From NCBI RefSeq assembly GCF_032229285.1, contig NZ_CP135084.1, positions 1,240,001-1,304,000 of the forward strand: DNA of 64,000 nucleotides, given 5' to 3'. Origin of the DNA: Rheinheimera sp. MMS21-TC3. GTDB lineage: Bacteria; Pseudomonadota; Gammaproteobacteria; Enterobacterales; Alteromonadaceae. The position numbers and the translations under genes are program-made. The notes beneath the pieces are model-generated. The model was not told where the DNA came from. It did no database searches and saw only the letters and a list, made by a program, of their open reading frames with translations. Position 1 is the stretch's first letter; every line of letters starts with the position of its first letter. This document shows positions 1-9,832 of this stretch, piece after piece.

Positions 1-352
1 CTTTTACTTCAGTGTCAGCAAACATAGCGTTAATATCGTCTGCGCGTTGTTGATCGGTGCCGGCTAAGTGGCCACGGCGCGAGGTTAAATGTTGGCTTAT
101 TTTTACTTTTAAGCCTAAGGCTTGCATTACTTCGGTAGCTATTTGCACATCAAGTAAATTGTCGGTGGCTTTAGAGGGGCTAACTAAAGCGACGGTATCG
201 CCAGGATTTATTGCGACAGGTAATAATTGTTTATTGGCTAAACTAGACTGATTAGGTTGGTTATTGCCGGCTGCAAATACATTGGCGCAACTGGCTAAAG
301 GTAATAAACTGGTGACAACAGCCCAGCTTTTAATAAATTGACGCTTATCCAT
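1..352 (-). CDS. LD-carboxypeptidase (peptidase S66), N-terminal part
   Basis: Partial gene, cut by the left window edge; about 117 codons are visible from the ATG at 352. The protein starts MDKRQFIKSW, followed by a hydrophobic stretch ending near a Cys/Ala region, which looks like an export signal. The mature part has LLPVAINPGDTVALVSPS, the N-terminal strand typical of the S66 LD-carboxypeptidase/MccF family. The family trims murein tetrapeptides or cleaves microcin-type acyl adenylates. The catalytic Ser lies beyond the window, so activity cannot be judged. It runs in the same direction as srmB, about 140 bases downstream of it. Confidence 0.72.
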   Translation of the reverse strand, partial: MDKRQFIKSWAVVTSLLPLASCANVFAAGNNQPNQSSLANKQLLPVAINPGDTVALVSPSKATDNLLDVQIATEVMQALGLKVKISQHLTSRRGHLAGTDQQRADDINAMFADTEVK

Positions 353-493
353 TAAACAGCTCCATTAGGGGAATAAAACCTGCGTGTTTATCAATAGCAG
401 TTTTAAGTATAAATTACACTATAGCTGAATAAAAAACGATAGCAGCTGCCCTTACTAAGTGGCAGCTGCAAAGAGTAGAGGGTGTAGCAGTTA

Positions 494-1705
494 TTACTTC
501 TTAGCTTTTTTAGCTGCTTTTTTCTTGGCTACTTTTTTCTTTTTAACCGGTATCTTGGCCGCTTTATGTTTAGGTTTTAATCCTTCAATAACTCGTGCTT
601 TTAAACGTTGCTCAGTATAACGCTCTACTTTAGCTAATATAGCCATGTCGTGGGCTTCAACTAATGAAATTGCAATGCCTTTTTTGCCAGCCCGCCCAGT
701 ACGGCCAATACGGTGAACATAAATATCGGCTGTGCGGGGCATGTCAAAGTTAATAACATGGCTAATATCATCCATATCTAAACCACGAGCAGCTATATCT
801 GTTGCTAACAAAATAGATACTCGGCCGCTGCTAAAACGCTCAACTGCTTGCATCCGTTTGTCTTGTGGCATTTCGCCTTGTAACCAAGCACAGCGTAAGC
901 CTGCCGTTTCTAATTGACCAGTTAAACTGGCTAAACGCTCTCGAGTTTTAATAAAGACAATAGCTTTAGTAACATCGTCTTGTTGCAGCAAATGAATTAA
1001 TAAGGCTAACTTATGCTCTGCATCATCAGCTAAGTGAACCCATTGTAATATTTTGGCATTTTCTTTACGTGACGGAATGGCTTCAATGCGTTTAGGCTCT
1101 TTTAATGCGTGTGAGGCAAAGCGCTCTAATGCTGCACCTTCTAAAGTAGCAGAGAATAAAAAAGTTTGCCTACGCCGCCGTGCCTCTAAAATAATCCGAT
1201 TCATCTCGCCAACAAAACCCATGTCTAGCATCCGATCGGCTTCATCTAAAATAAGCAGTTCTACTTCATCGGCTTGAAAGCTTTCTTCATCTAAATATTC
1301 TGTTAATCGGCCGGGTGTTGCTATTAAAATATCATTGTTTTTTTCTAAGGTGTCTTTGTGGCTGCCATAATTGATACCACCAGTAATGACGCCAACATTT
1401 AGCGTAGTGTGCTGACTAAAAAATTTAAACTCATTATAAATTTGGTAGGCTAACTCACGGGTGGGTGTCATCACTAAAACCCGAGCAAAACCTGGATCTT
1501 TGCGGCCAAAGTCTAATAAATATTGAATGGCTGGCAATACAAAAGCTAAGGTTTTTCCGGTTCCAGTAGGTGCGCTAGCTAATAAATCTATGCCGTCTAG
1601 CGCTAATGGAATGGCCATTTCTTGGATCATAGTTGGCGCTTCATAGCCTCGAGTAGAAATAGCACGATTTAGCGCATCGTCTAGTTGAAAATCGGCAAAG
1701 TTCAT
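494..1705 (-). CDS. srmB: DEAD-box RNA helicase SrmB
   Basis: ATP-dependent RNA helicase that in E. coli assists early assembly of the 50S ribosomal subunit. Visible motifs in order: Q motif region (EAPTMIQ), Walker A APTGTGKT, PTRELAYQ, DEAD in ILDEADRMLDMGF, SAT in LFSATLEG, ATDIAARGLD and HRIGRTGRAG. The last 25 residues are a Lys/Ala-rich basic tail suited to RNA binding. Length 403 aa is normal for SrmB, which is shorter than RhlE or CsdA. It is divergent from trmN, the same pairing as srmB/yfiC in E. coli, and this supports SrmB over other DEAD-box paralogues. Confidence 0.9.
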   Translation of the reverse strand: MNFADFQLDDALNRAISTRGYEAPTMIQEMAIPLALDGIDLLASAPTGTGKTLAFVLPAIQYLLDFGRKDPGFARVLVMTPTRELAYQIYNEFKFFSQHTTLNVGVITGGINYGSHKDTLEKNNDILIATPGRLTEYLDEESFQADEVELLILDEADRMLDMGFVGEMNRIILEARRRRQTFLFSATLEGAALERFASHALKEPKRIEAIPSRKENAKILQWVHLADDAEHKLALLIHLLQQDDVTKAIVFIKTRERLASLTGQLETAGLRCAWLQGEMPQDKRMQAVERFSSGRVSILLATDIAARGLDMDDISHVINFDMPRTADIYVHRIGRTGRAGKKGIAISLVEAHDMAILAKVERYTEQRLKARVIEGLKPKHKAAKIPVKKKKVAKKKAAKKAKK

Positions 1706-1782
1706 AATGTATCCTTTAACAAAAAGTTGCTAGCCAGTGACAGTTACATCTTCAGGCCGTAAACTAGCGGCCGGAGGTGCTG

Positions 1783-2529
1783 ATGTCAGCAGGTTTTCAG
1801 TGTAAACAGTTTTATATTGCTCACGACCGTTGTGCGATGAAAGTAGGCACTGACGGTTTATTATTAGGTGCTTGGTCGCCACTGCCTACTCAAGGTAATA
1901 TTCTTGATATTGGCGCGGGTAGCGGCTTAATTAGTCTTATGCTGGCGCAACGTAGCCAAGGCTTAGTACCCATTACTGCTATTGAGCTTGACGCTGCAGC
2001 AGCAGAGCAAGGGCGTGAAAACATTAGCTTAAGCCCATGGCCAAACAGCATTAGCTTAATCACGGCCGATATTCTAGCCTATCGGCCTACAGAACGTTAC
2101 CGTTTAATTGTGTCTAATCCACCTTTTTTTCAACATTCAATGCCGGCTAAACAATCTGGGCGTCAGTTAGCAAGACATACCGATAGTTTACCCTTTAATA
2201 GCTTGCTAAAAAAAGCTGCCAGCTTGCTAGATGCTCAGGGAGTATTCGCTTTAGTTTTGCCGTATCAGGGTATAGCGCAATTTATTCAGTTAGCACAAAG
2301 TTTAGGTTGGCAGTTGCAACAACATTGTGTTGTGTTTACAAAGCAAAATAAAGCTCATCGCAGTTTAATTAGCTTAGTGCCCACCTGCACCAGCAAGGTA
2401 CAAGCTGTCCATAGCCAATTGTTGATCCATAATCTAGATGGTAGCTACAGCACTGAGTATCAACAGTTATTAGCCGCTTTTTATCTGAAGTTTCCAGATG
2501 CTATTAAGCGGCCTAGAGTAACTGACTAA
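1783..2529 (+). CDS. trmN: tRNA1(Val) (adenine-37-N6)-methyltransferase
   Basis: S-adenosylmethionine-dependent enzyme that methylates N6 of A37 in tRNA1(Val) (E. coli YfiC/TrmN6). The SAM loop is ILDIGAGSGLISLMLAQ. The catalytic NPPF motif of amino-methyltransferases is in RLIVSNPPFFQHSM, and the N-terminal FHIAHDRCAMKVGTDG-like segment is conserved in the family (here FYIAHDRCAMKVGTDG). The start is placed at the ATG at 1783 because GGAGG at 1773-1777 sits 5 bases upstream. A longer GTG start at 1777 would overlap this ribosome-binding site. The 3' end overlaps fldB by 17 bases, tail to tail. Confidence 0.9.
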   Translation: MSAGFQCKQFYIAHDRCAMKVGTDGLLLGAWSPLPTQGNILDIGAGSGLISLMLAQRSQGLVPITAIELDAAAAEQGRENISLSPWPNSISLITADILAYRPTERYRLIVSNPPFFQHSMPAKQSGRQLARHTDSLPFNSLLKKAASLLDAQGVFALVLPYQGIAQFIQLAQSLGWQLQQHCVVFTKQNKAHRSLISLVPTCTSKVQAVHSQLLIHNLDGSYSTEYQQLLAAFYLKFPDAIKRPRVTD

Positions 2530-3031
2530 TTTCTTCTAAAATCTGGTTAATCCAGTCATTTAAGCGCTGATCGGTCAATTCATATTGATTATCGTCATCT
2601 AGAGCTAAGCCATAAAACCATTCGCCATCTTCAGTCATGGCTTTAGAGGCAATAAAGTCATAGCCCTCAGTAGACCAAAAGCCAATCCGTTTGGTATTTT
2701 GTGGCGCTATTTCGTCATGCAACATACCAACGGCATCAATAAACCACTCGGCATAGCCAACTTGATCACCCATGCCATAAATAGCGATAATTTTATCGGT
2801 TAAATTAATAGCTGAAATATCTTGCCAGTGCGCTTCCCAATCTTCTTGAATTTCACCAAAATCCCAAGTTGATAAACCCAAAATAAGAATGTCATAGTCG
2901 GCCATTTTAGCTAAGGGAACTTGCTTAATATTACATAGTTCTACATGCTCTGCGCCTATTAATGCCTGAATTTTTTCTGCAACTATTTCGGTGTAGCAAG
3001 TAGTTGAGCCATAAAATAAACCGATTTTCAT
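2513..3031 (-). CDS. fldB: Flavodoxin FldB
   Basis: FMN-binding electron carrier of 172 aa, the long-chain flavodoxin type. The phosphate-binding loop is FYGSTTCYTE at residues 7-16, and flavin-ring contacts are expected at STWDFGEIQEDW and YGMGDQVGYAEWF. The neighbours are trmN on one side and divergent xerD on the other. The fldB-xerD-dsbC-recJ arrangement matches E. coli, so FldB is chosen over FldA. The alternative frame ORF at 2931-3182 on the same strand is not coding. Confidence 0.9.
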   Translation of the reverse strand: MKIGLFYGSTTCYTEIVAEKIQALIGAEHVELCNIKQVPLAKMADYDILILGLSTWDFGEIQEDWEAHWQDISAINLTDKIIAIYGMGDQVGYAEWFIDAVGMLHDEIAPQNTKRIGFWSTEGYDFIASKAMTEDGEWFYGLALDDDNQYELTDQRLNDWINQILEEISQLL

Positions 3032-3167
3032 TCTGTTCTCGCAAGCTGGCCAAGTTAAAAGTAATTAAAATAACAAAGTAATCATTATGCAGCGCTAGTG
3101 TAACAGAAGCCAAAGCGTGGCAAAATCCTGACTTGGCGCTATTTATAGCTTCAGGTAACATAGCAGG

Positions 3168-4112
3168 ATGAAAACGGATCAAAAAAACAGCTTAACTAAG
3201 GCTAAGCAAGCTAAGCCGCATCCAGAAGACTTAGCAATAATTGCTGAATTTTTACAGCATTTATTTTTAGAAAAAGGCTTAAGTCAACATACGCTCAACG
3301 CCTATGGCACTGATTTAACAAAATTCGCTCTTTTTTTAGCCAAACAACAACTGTTATTAACGGCTGTAGATAGTGCTGTAATTAATCAGTATTTAGCCCA
3401 AAGAGTTGATTTGCAGTTTAGCCCTCGCAGTACTTCTCGCGCTTTAAGTAGTTTGCGGCAGTTTTATGCATTTTTACATCAACAACAACGGATCTTAGAT
3501 AATCCATTGGCCCAAACCTTAAACCCGAAAATTGGTCGAAGTTTACCTAAAAGCTTGTCCGAGCATGATGTTGAGTTATTGCTTAATGCACCTGATATCA
3601 GCGAGATAATACAGTTTCGCGATAAAGCCATGTTAGAAATATTATATGCTAGTGGCTTGCGGGTGTCAGAGCTGACAAGCTTAGCTATGCAACAGCTTAA
3701 TTTGCAACATGGTTTAATTAGAGTGCGAGGTAAGGGCAACAAAGAGCGACTAGTACCTATGGGTGAAGAAGCCTTGCACTGGTTAAACCGCTATTTAATT
3801 GAAGTACGGCCAAGTTTAAGAGCAGGCAGGTCATTAGAAGTGGTGTTCCCAAGTAGTCGAGCGCAAGAAATGACGCGGCAAACGTTCTGGCATCGTATTA
3901 AGTTTTATGCAAAGGTAGCTGGCGTAAATAGTGAATTATCGCCGCATACCTTACGGCATGCTTTTGCTACCCATTTACTAAATCATGGTGCAGATTTGCG
4001 GGTAGTACAAATGCTACTAGGCCATAGCGATTTATCGACAACCCAAATTTATACCCATGTGGCGCAAGCAAGATTACAAAGTTTACATCAACAGCATCAC
4101 CCACGGGGTTAA
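3168..4112 (+). CDS. xerD: Site-specific tyrosine recombinase XerD
   Basis: Tyrosine recombinase that, with XerC, resolves chromosome dimers at dif under FtsK control. The N-terminal SAM-like core-binding domain spans about residues 20-105 (ending SSLRQFYAFLHQQQ). The catalytic domain shows the first Arg in ILYASGLRVSELTSL, Lys in RGKGNKERLVP, the HTLRHAFATHLLNHGADLR box, LLGHSDLSTTQIYTHV and its nucleophilic Tyr. Length 314 aa, slightly longer than the 298 aa of E. coli owing to an N-terminal extension. It is the first gene of the xerD-dsbC-recJ-prfB-lysS run. It is not an integron integrase: the additional IntI patch is absent. Confidence 0.93.
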   Translation: MKTDQKNSLTKAKQAKPHPEDLAIIAEFLQHLFLEKGLSQHTLNAYGTDLTKFALFLAKQQLLLTAVDSAVINQYLAQRVDLQFSPRSTSRALSSLRQFYAFLHQQQRILDNPLAQTLNPKIGRSLPKSLSEHDVELLLNAPDISEIIQFRDKAMLEILYASGLRVSELTSLAMQQLNLQHGLIRVRGKGNKERLVPMGEEALHWLNRYLIEVRPSLRAGRSLEVVFPSSRAQEMTRQTFWHRIKFYAKVAGVNSELSPHTLRHAFATHLLNHGADLRVVQMLLGHSDLSTTQIYTHVAQARLQSLHQQHHPRG

Positions 4113-4197
4113 CTCGTTAGGTTAATAGGGTACAATTGAACATATTGCGCCTCAATAGCACTTACAGCACAGTGCTAAAATGTATGATAGGAAAATT

Positions 4198-4920
4198 ATG
4201 AACAAATTAATGTTGGCTTTAATTGCTTTTGGTCTTATCAATTCTGCGGTAGTGAATGCTAATAATCCAGCACCAGAAAACAACGACTATCAGCAAGTTC
4301 AGCAGCAGTTTAGTTTATTAAACTTAAATGTGAAGGCAATTTCAGAGTCACCTGTTGCCGATTTATTACAAGTGTTTACTGATAAAGGTTTATATTTTAG
4401 CTCTAAAGATGGTCGGTTTTTTGTTGACGGAAAAATATACGATTTAACTAAGCGTGAGTTAGTAAACGATAGCCTAATGCAACCTTTTATTAAACAGCAA
4501 TTAGCCGGCATAACCGATCAAGGGATCCTATATAAAGCTAAGAATGAAAAATACATTATAGATGTGTTTACGGATCCAACTTGTGGTTATTGCCGTAAAT
4601 TACACAATGATATGCAAGCTTATAATGATGCGGGCATCAGTGTGCGCTATTTAGCTTTCCCTCGTGGTGGTGAGCAATCTGCCACTTTCTTACAAATGCA
4701 GCATATTTGGTGCAGTAAAGACAGTAAAGCGGCAATGAATGCAGCGAAAAGAGGCGATAAAGTGGCACCGGCTATGTGCAGCAACTCAGTTAAACAGCAG
4801 TATCAACTCGGTGAATCTTTTGGTATTAGCGGTACTCCGGCAATAGTGCTGCCAAGTGGTCGGTTAATTCCGGGTTATCAGCCGTTAGCACAATTATTAG
4901 CTCAATTAAAACAAGGGTAG
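4198..4920 (+). CDS. dsbC: Periplasmic disulfide isomerase DsbC
   Basis: Thiol:disulfide isomerase that reshuffles wrong disulfides in the periplasm. The signal peptide covers about the first 21 residues (MNKLMLALIAFGL..VNA). It is followed by the dimerisation domain and a thioredoxin domain with active-site CGYC in FTDPTCGYCRKLH and the cis-Pro loop SGTPAIV. A second Cys pair (WC..MC) matches the structural disulfide of DsbC. The start is placed at ATG 4198, preceded by AGGAAAA; the ATG at 4180 adds six residues ahead of the signal peptide and lacks a ribosome-binding site. recJ starts 5 bases after the stop. Confidence 0.9.
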   Translation: MNKLMLALIAFGLINSAVVNANNPAPENNDYQQVQQQFSLLNLNVKAISESPVADLLQVFTDKGLYFSSKDGRFFVDGKIYDLTKRELVNDSLMQPFIKQQLAGITDQGILYKAKNEKYIIDVFTDPTCGYCRKLHNDMQAYNDAGISVRYLAFPRGGEQSATFLQMQHIWCSKDSKAAMNAAKRGDKVAPAMCSNSVKQQYQLGESFGISGTPAIVLPSGRLIPGYQPLAQLLAQLKQG

Positions 4921-4925
4921 GTTAA

Positions 4926-6668
4926 ATGTCTGTAGTAAAAAGGCAGATAGTACAACGTCAGCTGCCTAAAGTACTGCCGCCGTTAGCTGACAATATCCAT
5001 CCGGTTTTACAGCGGATCTATGCCAGTAGAGGGATTAAAACCCTAGATGAACTTCAGCGCAGTGCGGCGGGTTTATTGCCTTTTCAAGCATTAAAAGGCA
5101 TAGATACTGCAGTGGCGCTTTTAGAGCAAGCTTTATCTGCTCAACAGCAAATTGTTATAGTAGGAGACTTTGATGCCGATGGCGCTACTAGCACAGCGGT
5201 ATTATCGTTAGGACTTAAAGCGCTTGGCTTTCGCTTTGTTGAATACTTAGTGCCGAATAGGTTTGAATATGGCTATGGCTTAACAGCAGAAATGGCCGAG
5301 CTAGCCGTTGGCCAAGGTGCCGAATTAATTATTACTGTTGATAATGGCATTTCTGCCATAGAGGGAGTGGCACTGGCTAAACAAGCGGGTGTTAAGGTGT
5401 TAGTAACAGATCATCACTTAGCCGGGGCCGAGTTACCAAATGCCGATGCTATTGTTAACCCTAATCAACCTGGATGCGAGTTTCCTAGCAAAGCTTTAGC
5501 AGGGGTGGGTGTTGCTTTTTATTTATTAATGGCGTTGCGAAGCCATTTACGCCAGCAGCAGTATTTTACAAAGCAAAATATTAGCGAGCCAAATTTAGCA
5601 GAACTGCTTGATTTAGTTGCTTTAGGCACAGTCGCCGACGTAGTGCCCTTAGATAGTAATAACCGGATTTTAGTCCATCAGGGGCTAATGCGTATTCGCA
5701 GCGGTAAATGCCGCCCAGGTATTCAGGCTTTAATTGATATTGCCAACAGAACCGCCGAAAAATTAACGGCTGCTGATTTTGGCTTTGCCTTAGCCCCAAG
5801 GTTAAATGCTGCCGGTCGGTTAGATGATATGTCTATCGGTATTAGCTGTTTGCTAACCTCTGATATTGGCTTAGCAAGACAATATGCCGCCGAGTTAGAT
5901 GCCTTAAACGTAGAAAGACGCGCTATTGAGCAAAGCATGCAAGTTGAAGCACAAGCTTTTTTATCGCAACTGTCTTTTACCGGCACAGATTTACCGGAAT
6001 GTTTATGTTTATATCAACATGACTGGCATCAAGGCGTAATAGGTATTTTAGCCGGTAGGATTAAAGAGCAATTTCATCGGCCAACAATTGCCTTTGCCCA
6101 AGGTGATAACGGCGAGTTAAAAGGCTCAGCGCGCTCTATTGCTGGCTTACATATTCGGGATTTACTTGAGCAAATATCGAGTCAGTATCCGGGGTTAATC
6201 AAAAAATTTGGTGGCCATGCTATGGCAGCGGGCTTAACTATTGATGCTGACCGCTTAGATACCTTTAAAGTTGCTTTAAACTTAACGGCAAAACAACTAC
6301 TAAGCCCAGAGCAATTAACGGCCATAATTTATAGTGATGGTGAACTGGAGGCTGATTGTTTTGAACTTAACTTTGCTCAAATATTGCAAGACGCTGGCCC
6401 TTGGGGGCAAAGCTTTCCAGAGCCAGTGTTTGATGGTGAATTTAGTTTAATGTCACAAAAAATGTTAGCAGATAAACATTTAAAAATGATGTTACAAACC
6501 TCTGATGGTAAATTAGTCGATGCTATTTGGTTTAATGCCGATAATAAAACTTGGCCTAATATTAATATCAATAAAGTAAAATTAGCCTATCAGTTAGATA
6601 TTAATGAATTTCGTGATCGGCAAAACTTACAGTTAATTGTTCGCCATATGGCTGCTATAACAGAGTAA
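4926..6668 (+). CDS. recJ: Single-stranded-DNA 5'-3' exonuclease RecJ
   Basis: Mn/Mg-dependent exonuclease of the DHH family, used in RecF-pathway recombination and mismatch repair. Motifs: DFDADGATSTAVL (motif I), ITVDNGISA, VLVTDHHLAG (DHH, motif III), and the DHHA1 motif GGHAMAAGLTI near residue 430, followed by the OB-fold and C-terminal domain. Length 580 aa matches the family. It sits between dsbC and prfB as in E. coli and is probably translated from the same message as dsbC, since the gap is 5 bases. Confidence 0.94.
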   Translation: MSVVKRQIVQRQLPKVLPPLADNIHPVLQRIYASRGIKTLDELQRSAAGLLPFQALKGIDTAVALLEQALSAQQQIVIVGDFDADGATSTAVLSLGLKALGFRFVEYLVPNRFEYGYGLTAEMAELAVGQGAELIITVDNGISAIEGVALAKQAGVKVLVTDHHLAGAELPNADAIVNPNQPGCEFPSKALAGVGVAFYLLMALRSHLRQQQYFTKQNISEPNLAELLDLVALGTVADVVPLDSNNRILVHQGLMRIRSGKCRPGIQALIDIANRTAEKLTAADFGFALAPRLNAAGRLDDMSIGISCLLTSDIGLARQYAAELDALNVERRAIEQSMQVEAQAFLSQLSFTGTDLPECLCLYQHDWHQGVIGILAGRIKEQFHRPTIAFAQGDNGELKGSARSIAGLHIRDLLEQISSQYPGLIKKFGGHAMAAGLTIDADRLDTFKVALNLTAKQLLSPEQLTAIIYSDGELEADCFELNFAQILQDAGPWGQSFPEPVFDGEFSLMSQKMLADKHLKMMLQTSDGKLVDAIWFNADNKTWPNININKVKLAYQLDINEFRDRQNLQLIVRHMAAITE

Positions 6669-6819
6669 ATAAGCCTTCAAAGTTTGGTTTTAGTACAAAT
6701 TTTAGCTTTACCCTCGCATACCAGTGAAAATAGCTAAATAGATGGCTGCACTGCTGCCAATAATTTTGCTACAATTGCTGCTTATTTTTTAGTCTTGCTT
6801 ACAAGGTTACAATTAGCAC

Positions 6820-7918
6820 ATGTTTGAAGTGAATCCGATAAATAGCTGCATCAAAGATTTAACAGAGCGCACAGATATCCTTCGGGGGTATCTTTGACTA
6901 TGACGGCAGAAAAGAGCGTTTAGAAGAAGTAACTCGGGAATTAGAAGATCCGGCGATCTGGAATACCCCTGATAAAGCCCAAGCTTTAGGTAAAGAGCGC
7001 TCAACCTTAGCTCAAATTGTTGAAACCATTGATAAGCTAGACTTAGGTTTAGAAGACGTGGCCGGTTTGTTAGAACTCGCTATTGAAGAGCAAGACGAAG
7101 AAACCTTTGAAGAAGCTAAGGCAGAATTAGCTGAATTAGAGCAGCAATTAGCCGAGCTTGAGTTTCGTCGCATGTTTTCTGGCGACCATGATGCCAGTGA
7201 TTGTTACTTAGATATTCAGTCAGGCTCAGGTGGCACCGAAGCCCAAGACTGGGCCAGCATTATTATGCGGATGTATTTACGTTGGGGCGAAGAAAAAGGC
7301 TTTAAACCAGAGATTTATGAAGTAACAGATGGCGATGTCGCCGGCATTAAAGGCTGTACCATTAAATTTAGTGGTGAATATGCTTATGGCTGGTTACGCA
7401 CAGAAACAGGTGTTCATCGTTTAGTGCGCAAAAGCCCCTTTGACTCAGGCAATAGGCGACATACCTCTTTTGCATCGGTGTTTGTTGCGCCAGAAATAGA
7501 TGACGATATAGAAATTGACATTAATCCGGCCGATTTACGCATAGACACCTATCGCGCATCAGGAGCGGGTGGTCAGCACGTTAACCGTACAGATTCAGCC
7601 GTACGTATTACCCACATACCAACTAATATCGTTGTGCAATGTCAAAATGATAGATCACAACATAAAAACCGTGACAATGCCTATAAACAATTAAGGGCTA
7701 AGTTATACGAATTTGAAATGCAAAAGCAAAATGCTGAAAAACAAGCATTAGAAGACACTAAGTCAGACATAGGCTGGGGTAGCCAAATCCGCTCTTATGT
7801 TTTAGATGACTCACGTATTAAAGACTTACGTACCGGTGTAGAAACACGTAATACCCAAGCTGTATTAGACGGCGATTTAGATAAATTTATTCAAGCCAGC
7901 TTAAAAGCCGGCTTATAA
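6820..7918 (+). CDS. prfB: Peptide chain release factor 2, with programmed +1 frameshift
   Basis: RF2 releases finished proteins at UGA and UAA. It is read in two parts: 25 codons from ATG 6820 to CTT 6892-6894, then after a +1 shift over the in-frame TGA at 6895-6897 the second frame runs from GAC 6896 to the stop at 7918, about 365 aa in total. The GGQ peptidyl-hydrolysis motif lies in [13 protein letters not shown]. The stop-codon recognition region follows the usual RF2 pattern. lysS follows 49 bases later, as in E. coli. An annotation starting at the first downstream ATG would lose about 80 residues. Confidence 0.95.
6880..6898 (+). promoter_or_regulatory. prfB programmed +1 frameshift site
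   Basis: An internal Shine-Dalgarno-like GGGGGT is followed by ATCTTTGAC, so CTT in the P site is next to an in-frame TGA and a C. This is the classic autoregulatory RF2 site. When RF2 is scarce the ribosome slips +1 from CTT to TTT and translation continues; when RF2 is plentiful it terminates after 25 codons. The bases are read directly and the mechanism is established for prfB. Confidence 0.95.
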
Positions 7919-7967
7919 ACCTTTTATAGACTATGCAATCAGTGCACTTTTAAATCAGGAAAACACT

Positions 7968-9488
7968 ATGTCTGAACCAGTACAACCGCAACCAGAAATC
8001 CAAGACGTAAATAAACTGATTACTGAGCGAAAAAACAAGCTGGCAGCACTGCGCGAAGCCGGCTTTATGTTTCCTAATGACTTTCGTCGTGACAGCATAT
8101 CAAGTGAGCTTATTGCAAAATACGAACACTTAAGCAAAGAGCAGCTAGAGCAAGAAAAAATAACGGTAAGTCTAGGTGGCCGTATTATGACCCGCCGTAT
8201 AATGGGTAAAGCCAGCTTTACCACTATTGCCGATATGGGCGGTAAAATTCAGCTATATGTTGCCCGCGATAGCCTGCCAGAAGGTGTATATAACGACCAG
8301 TTTAAAAAGTGGGATCTAGGCGACATTATTGGCGCGACCGGCCATTTATTTAAAACTCAAACTGGCGAGTTAACAGTATGGTTAAGTGATATCAGGTTGT
8401 TAACCAAAGCGTTGCGGCCATTGCCAGATAAGTTTCATGGTTTAACCGATAATGAAGCGCGCTATCGTCAGCGTTATTTAGATCTTATCTCTAATGAACA
8501 GTCGCGCCATACCTTTTTAATTCGTAGTAAAACGGTTGCTTATATCCGTCGTTTCTTTAATGACGAAGGCTTTTTAGAAGTTGAAACCCCTATGCTGCAA
8601 GCCATTCCTGGTGGTGCATCGGCACGTCCGTTTGAAACCCACCATAATGCCTTAGATATGCAAATGTTTTTACGTATAGCGCCAGAGTTATATTTAAAGC
8701 GCTTAGTGGTTGGCGGCTTTGAAAAGGTATTTGAATTAAACCGTAACTTTAGAAATGAAGGTGTTTCAACACGGCATAATCCAGAATTTACCATGTTAGA
8801 GTTTTACTGGGCCTATGCCGATTATAATGACTTAATGGACTTAACCGAAAAGTTATTCCGCGGCTTAGCGCTAGACGTACTAGGCAGCACTGAAGTGCCA
8901 TATCAAGGCGAAGTGTTTGACTTTGGTAAACCTTTTGCGCGTATGTCAGTGACAGAGTCTATTTTACACTATAATCCAGAGCTAACCATCGAGCAGTTAA
9001 ACAGCCGTGAAGCTGTTGCCGCTTTAGCTAAGTCATTAAATATTGAAGTTAAAGACAATTATGGCCATGGCCGTATTCTTATGGAAGTATTCGACGAATT
9101 AGTAGAAACGAAATTACGTCATCCTACTTTTATTACCGAATACCCAGCAGAAGTATCGCCATTAGCCCGTCGTAATGATGATAACCCTGAAATTACCGAC
9201 CGCTTTGAATTCTTTATTGGTGGCCGCGAGCTAGGTAATGGCTTTAGCGAGCTTAACGATGCAGAAGATCAAGCAGCGCGTTTCTTAGAGCAAGTAGCTC
9301 AAAAAGACGCCGGTGACGACGAAGCCATGTATTACGATGAAGACTTTGTAACCGCATTAGAGCATGGTTTACCACCAACAGCCGGCCAAGGCATAGGTAT
9401 AGACCGTTTAGTTATGCTACTAGCCGACGCCGCGTCTATCCGTGACGTAATCTTGTTCCCGCATATGCGCTTACAACAAGACAAGTAA
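7968..9488 (+). CDS. lysS: Lysyl-tRNA synthetase, class II
   Basis: Charges tRNA-Lys. An N-terminal OB-fold anticodon-binding domain (about residues 60-160, including [16 protein letters not shown]) precedes the class II catalytic core. Motif 1 is around [15 protein letters not shown], motif 2 [20 protein letters not shown], and motif 3 [20 protein letters not shown] near the C-terminus. Length 506 aa is standard. A good ribosome-binding site AGGAAAAC precedes the ATG. It is the last gene before the cassette array, with a terminator directly after it. Confidence 0.95.
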   Translation: MSEPVQPQPEIQDVNKLITERKNKLAALREAGFMFPNDFRRDSISSELIAKYEHLSKEQLEQEKITVSLGGRIMTRRIMGKASFTTIADMGGKIQLYVARDSLPEGVYNDQFKKWDLGDIIGATGHLFKTQTGELTVWLSDIRLLTKALRPLPDKFHGLTDNEARYRQRYLDLISNEQSRHTFLIRSKTVAYIRRFFNDEGFLEVETPMLQAIPGGASARPFETHHNALDMQMFLRIAPELYLKRLVVGGFEKVFELNRNFRNEGVSTRHNPEFTMLEFYWAYADYNDLMDLTEKLFRGLALDVLGSTEVPYQGEVFDFGKPFARMSVTESILHYNPELTIEQLNSREAVAALAKSLNIEVKDNYGHGRILMEVFDELVETKLRHPTFITEYPAEVSPLARRNDDNPEITDRFEFFIGGRELGNGFSELNDAEDQAARFLEQVAQKDAGDDEAMYYDEDFVTALEHGLPPTAGQGIGIDRLVMLLADAASIRDVILFPHMRLQQDK

Positions 9489-9495
9489 ATAAGCC

Positions 9496-9521
9496 AAGCC
9501 CAGCAAACGCTGGGCTTTTTT
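9496..9521 (+). terminator. lysS intrinsic terminator
   Basis: A perfect 9-bp stem AAGCCCAGC/GCTGGGCTT around an AAAC loop is followed by a T-run, 7 bases after the lysS stop. It should shield the cassette array from lysS read-through, so the array needs its own promoter. Confidence 0.9.
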
Positions 9522-9829
9522 ATACCTGATATATTATACCTACCAGCAGCTGCTTATTATTAATATATAACACCCCATTAATCACTCAGTTTAATTCCAA
9601 TACAATTTTTACGTTAACTGGATAAACATACAGCTTTAGGTTAAATTTATGTTGCAAATTTAATAGGCGGCATAAAACACGCTTTCACACCAAGGTTTTT
9701 CGCAAAAGAGCAAAGATGTTATTGATTTAACGAAAAATGTGAGTTAATTTAGCAAGATGTAAAATCGTGATAGAAGGCGCGCATAGTAGAGTGAAAGCGT
9801 GCGTTTTGCATTATATTAAGCTGTTAAAC
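9522..9829 (+). other. Gene-free lead-in to the cassette array, possible attI and promoter
   Basis: About 300 AT-rich bases with no convincing gene. The junction with the first cassette is GTTAAAC at 9823-9829, which has the form of an integron recombination core. In class 1 integrons aadA1 begins with the same bases directly after attI1, but the sequence upstream here is not attI1 as I remember it. A weak promoter candidate is TTGATT at 9722 with TAATTT at 9745, 17 bases apart. I see no integrase remnant. Calling this an attI is an inference; it could be a secondary insertion site. Confidence 0.4.
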
Positions 9830-9832
9830 ATC

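Noticed and set aside
3168..4112. XerD considered as an integron integrase
   Set aside because: It lacks the IntI-specific patch, is in its standard place in the fldB-xerD-dsbC-recJ order, and is 5.7 kb from the array.
6813..7004. Minus-strand ORF over the prfB start
   Set aside because: It overlaps the first part of prfB, which is explained by the programmed frameshift.
9522..9829. Integrase remnant before the array
   Set aside because: Six-frame reading shows no tyrosine-recombinase motif (no RHxxR-like segment).
9767..9832. Upstream extension of the aadA1 reading frame
   Set aside because: The 22 extra codons lie before the cassette junction and do not belong to AadA1; the family start is the ATG at 9833.
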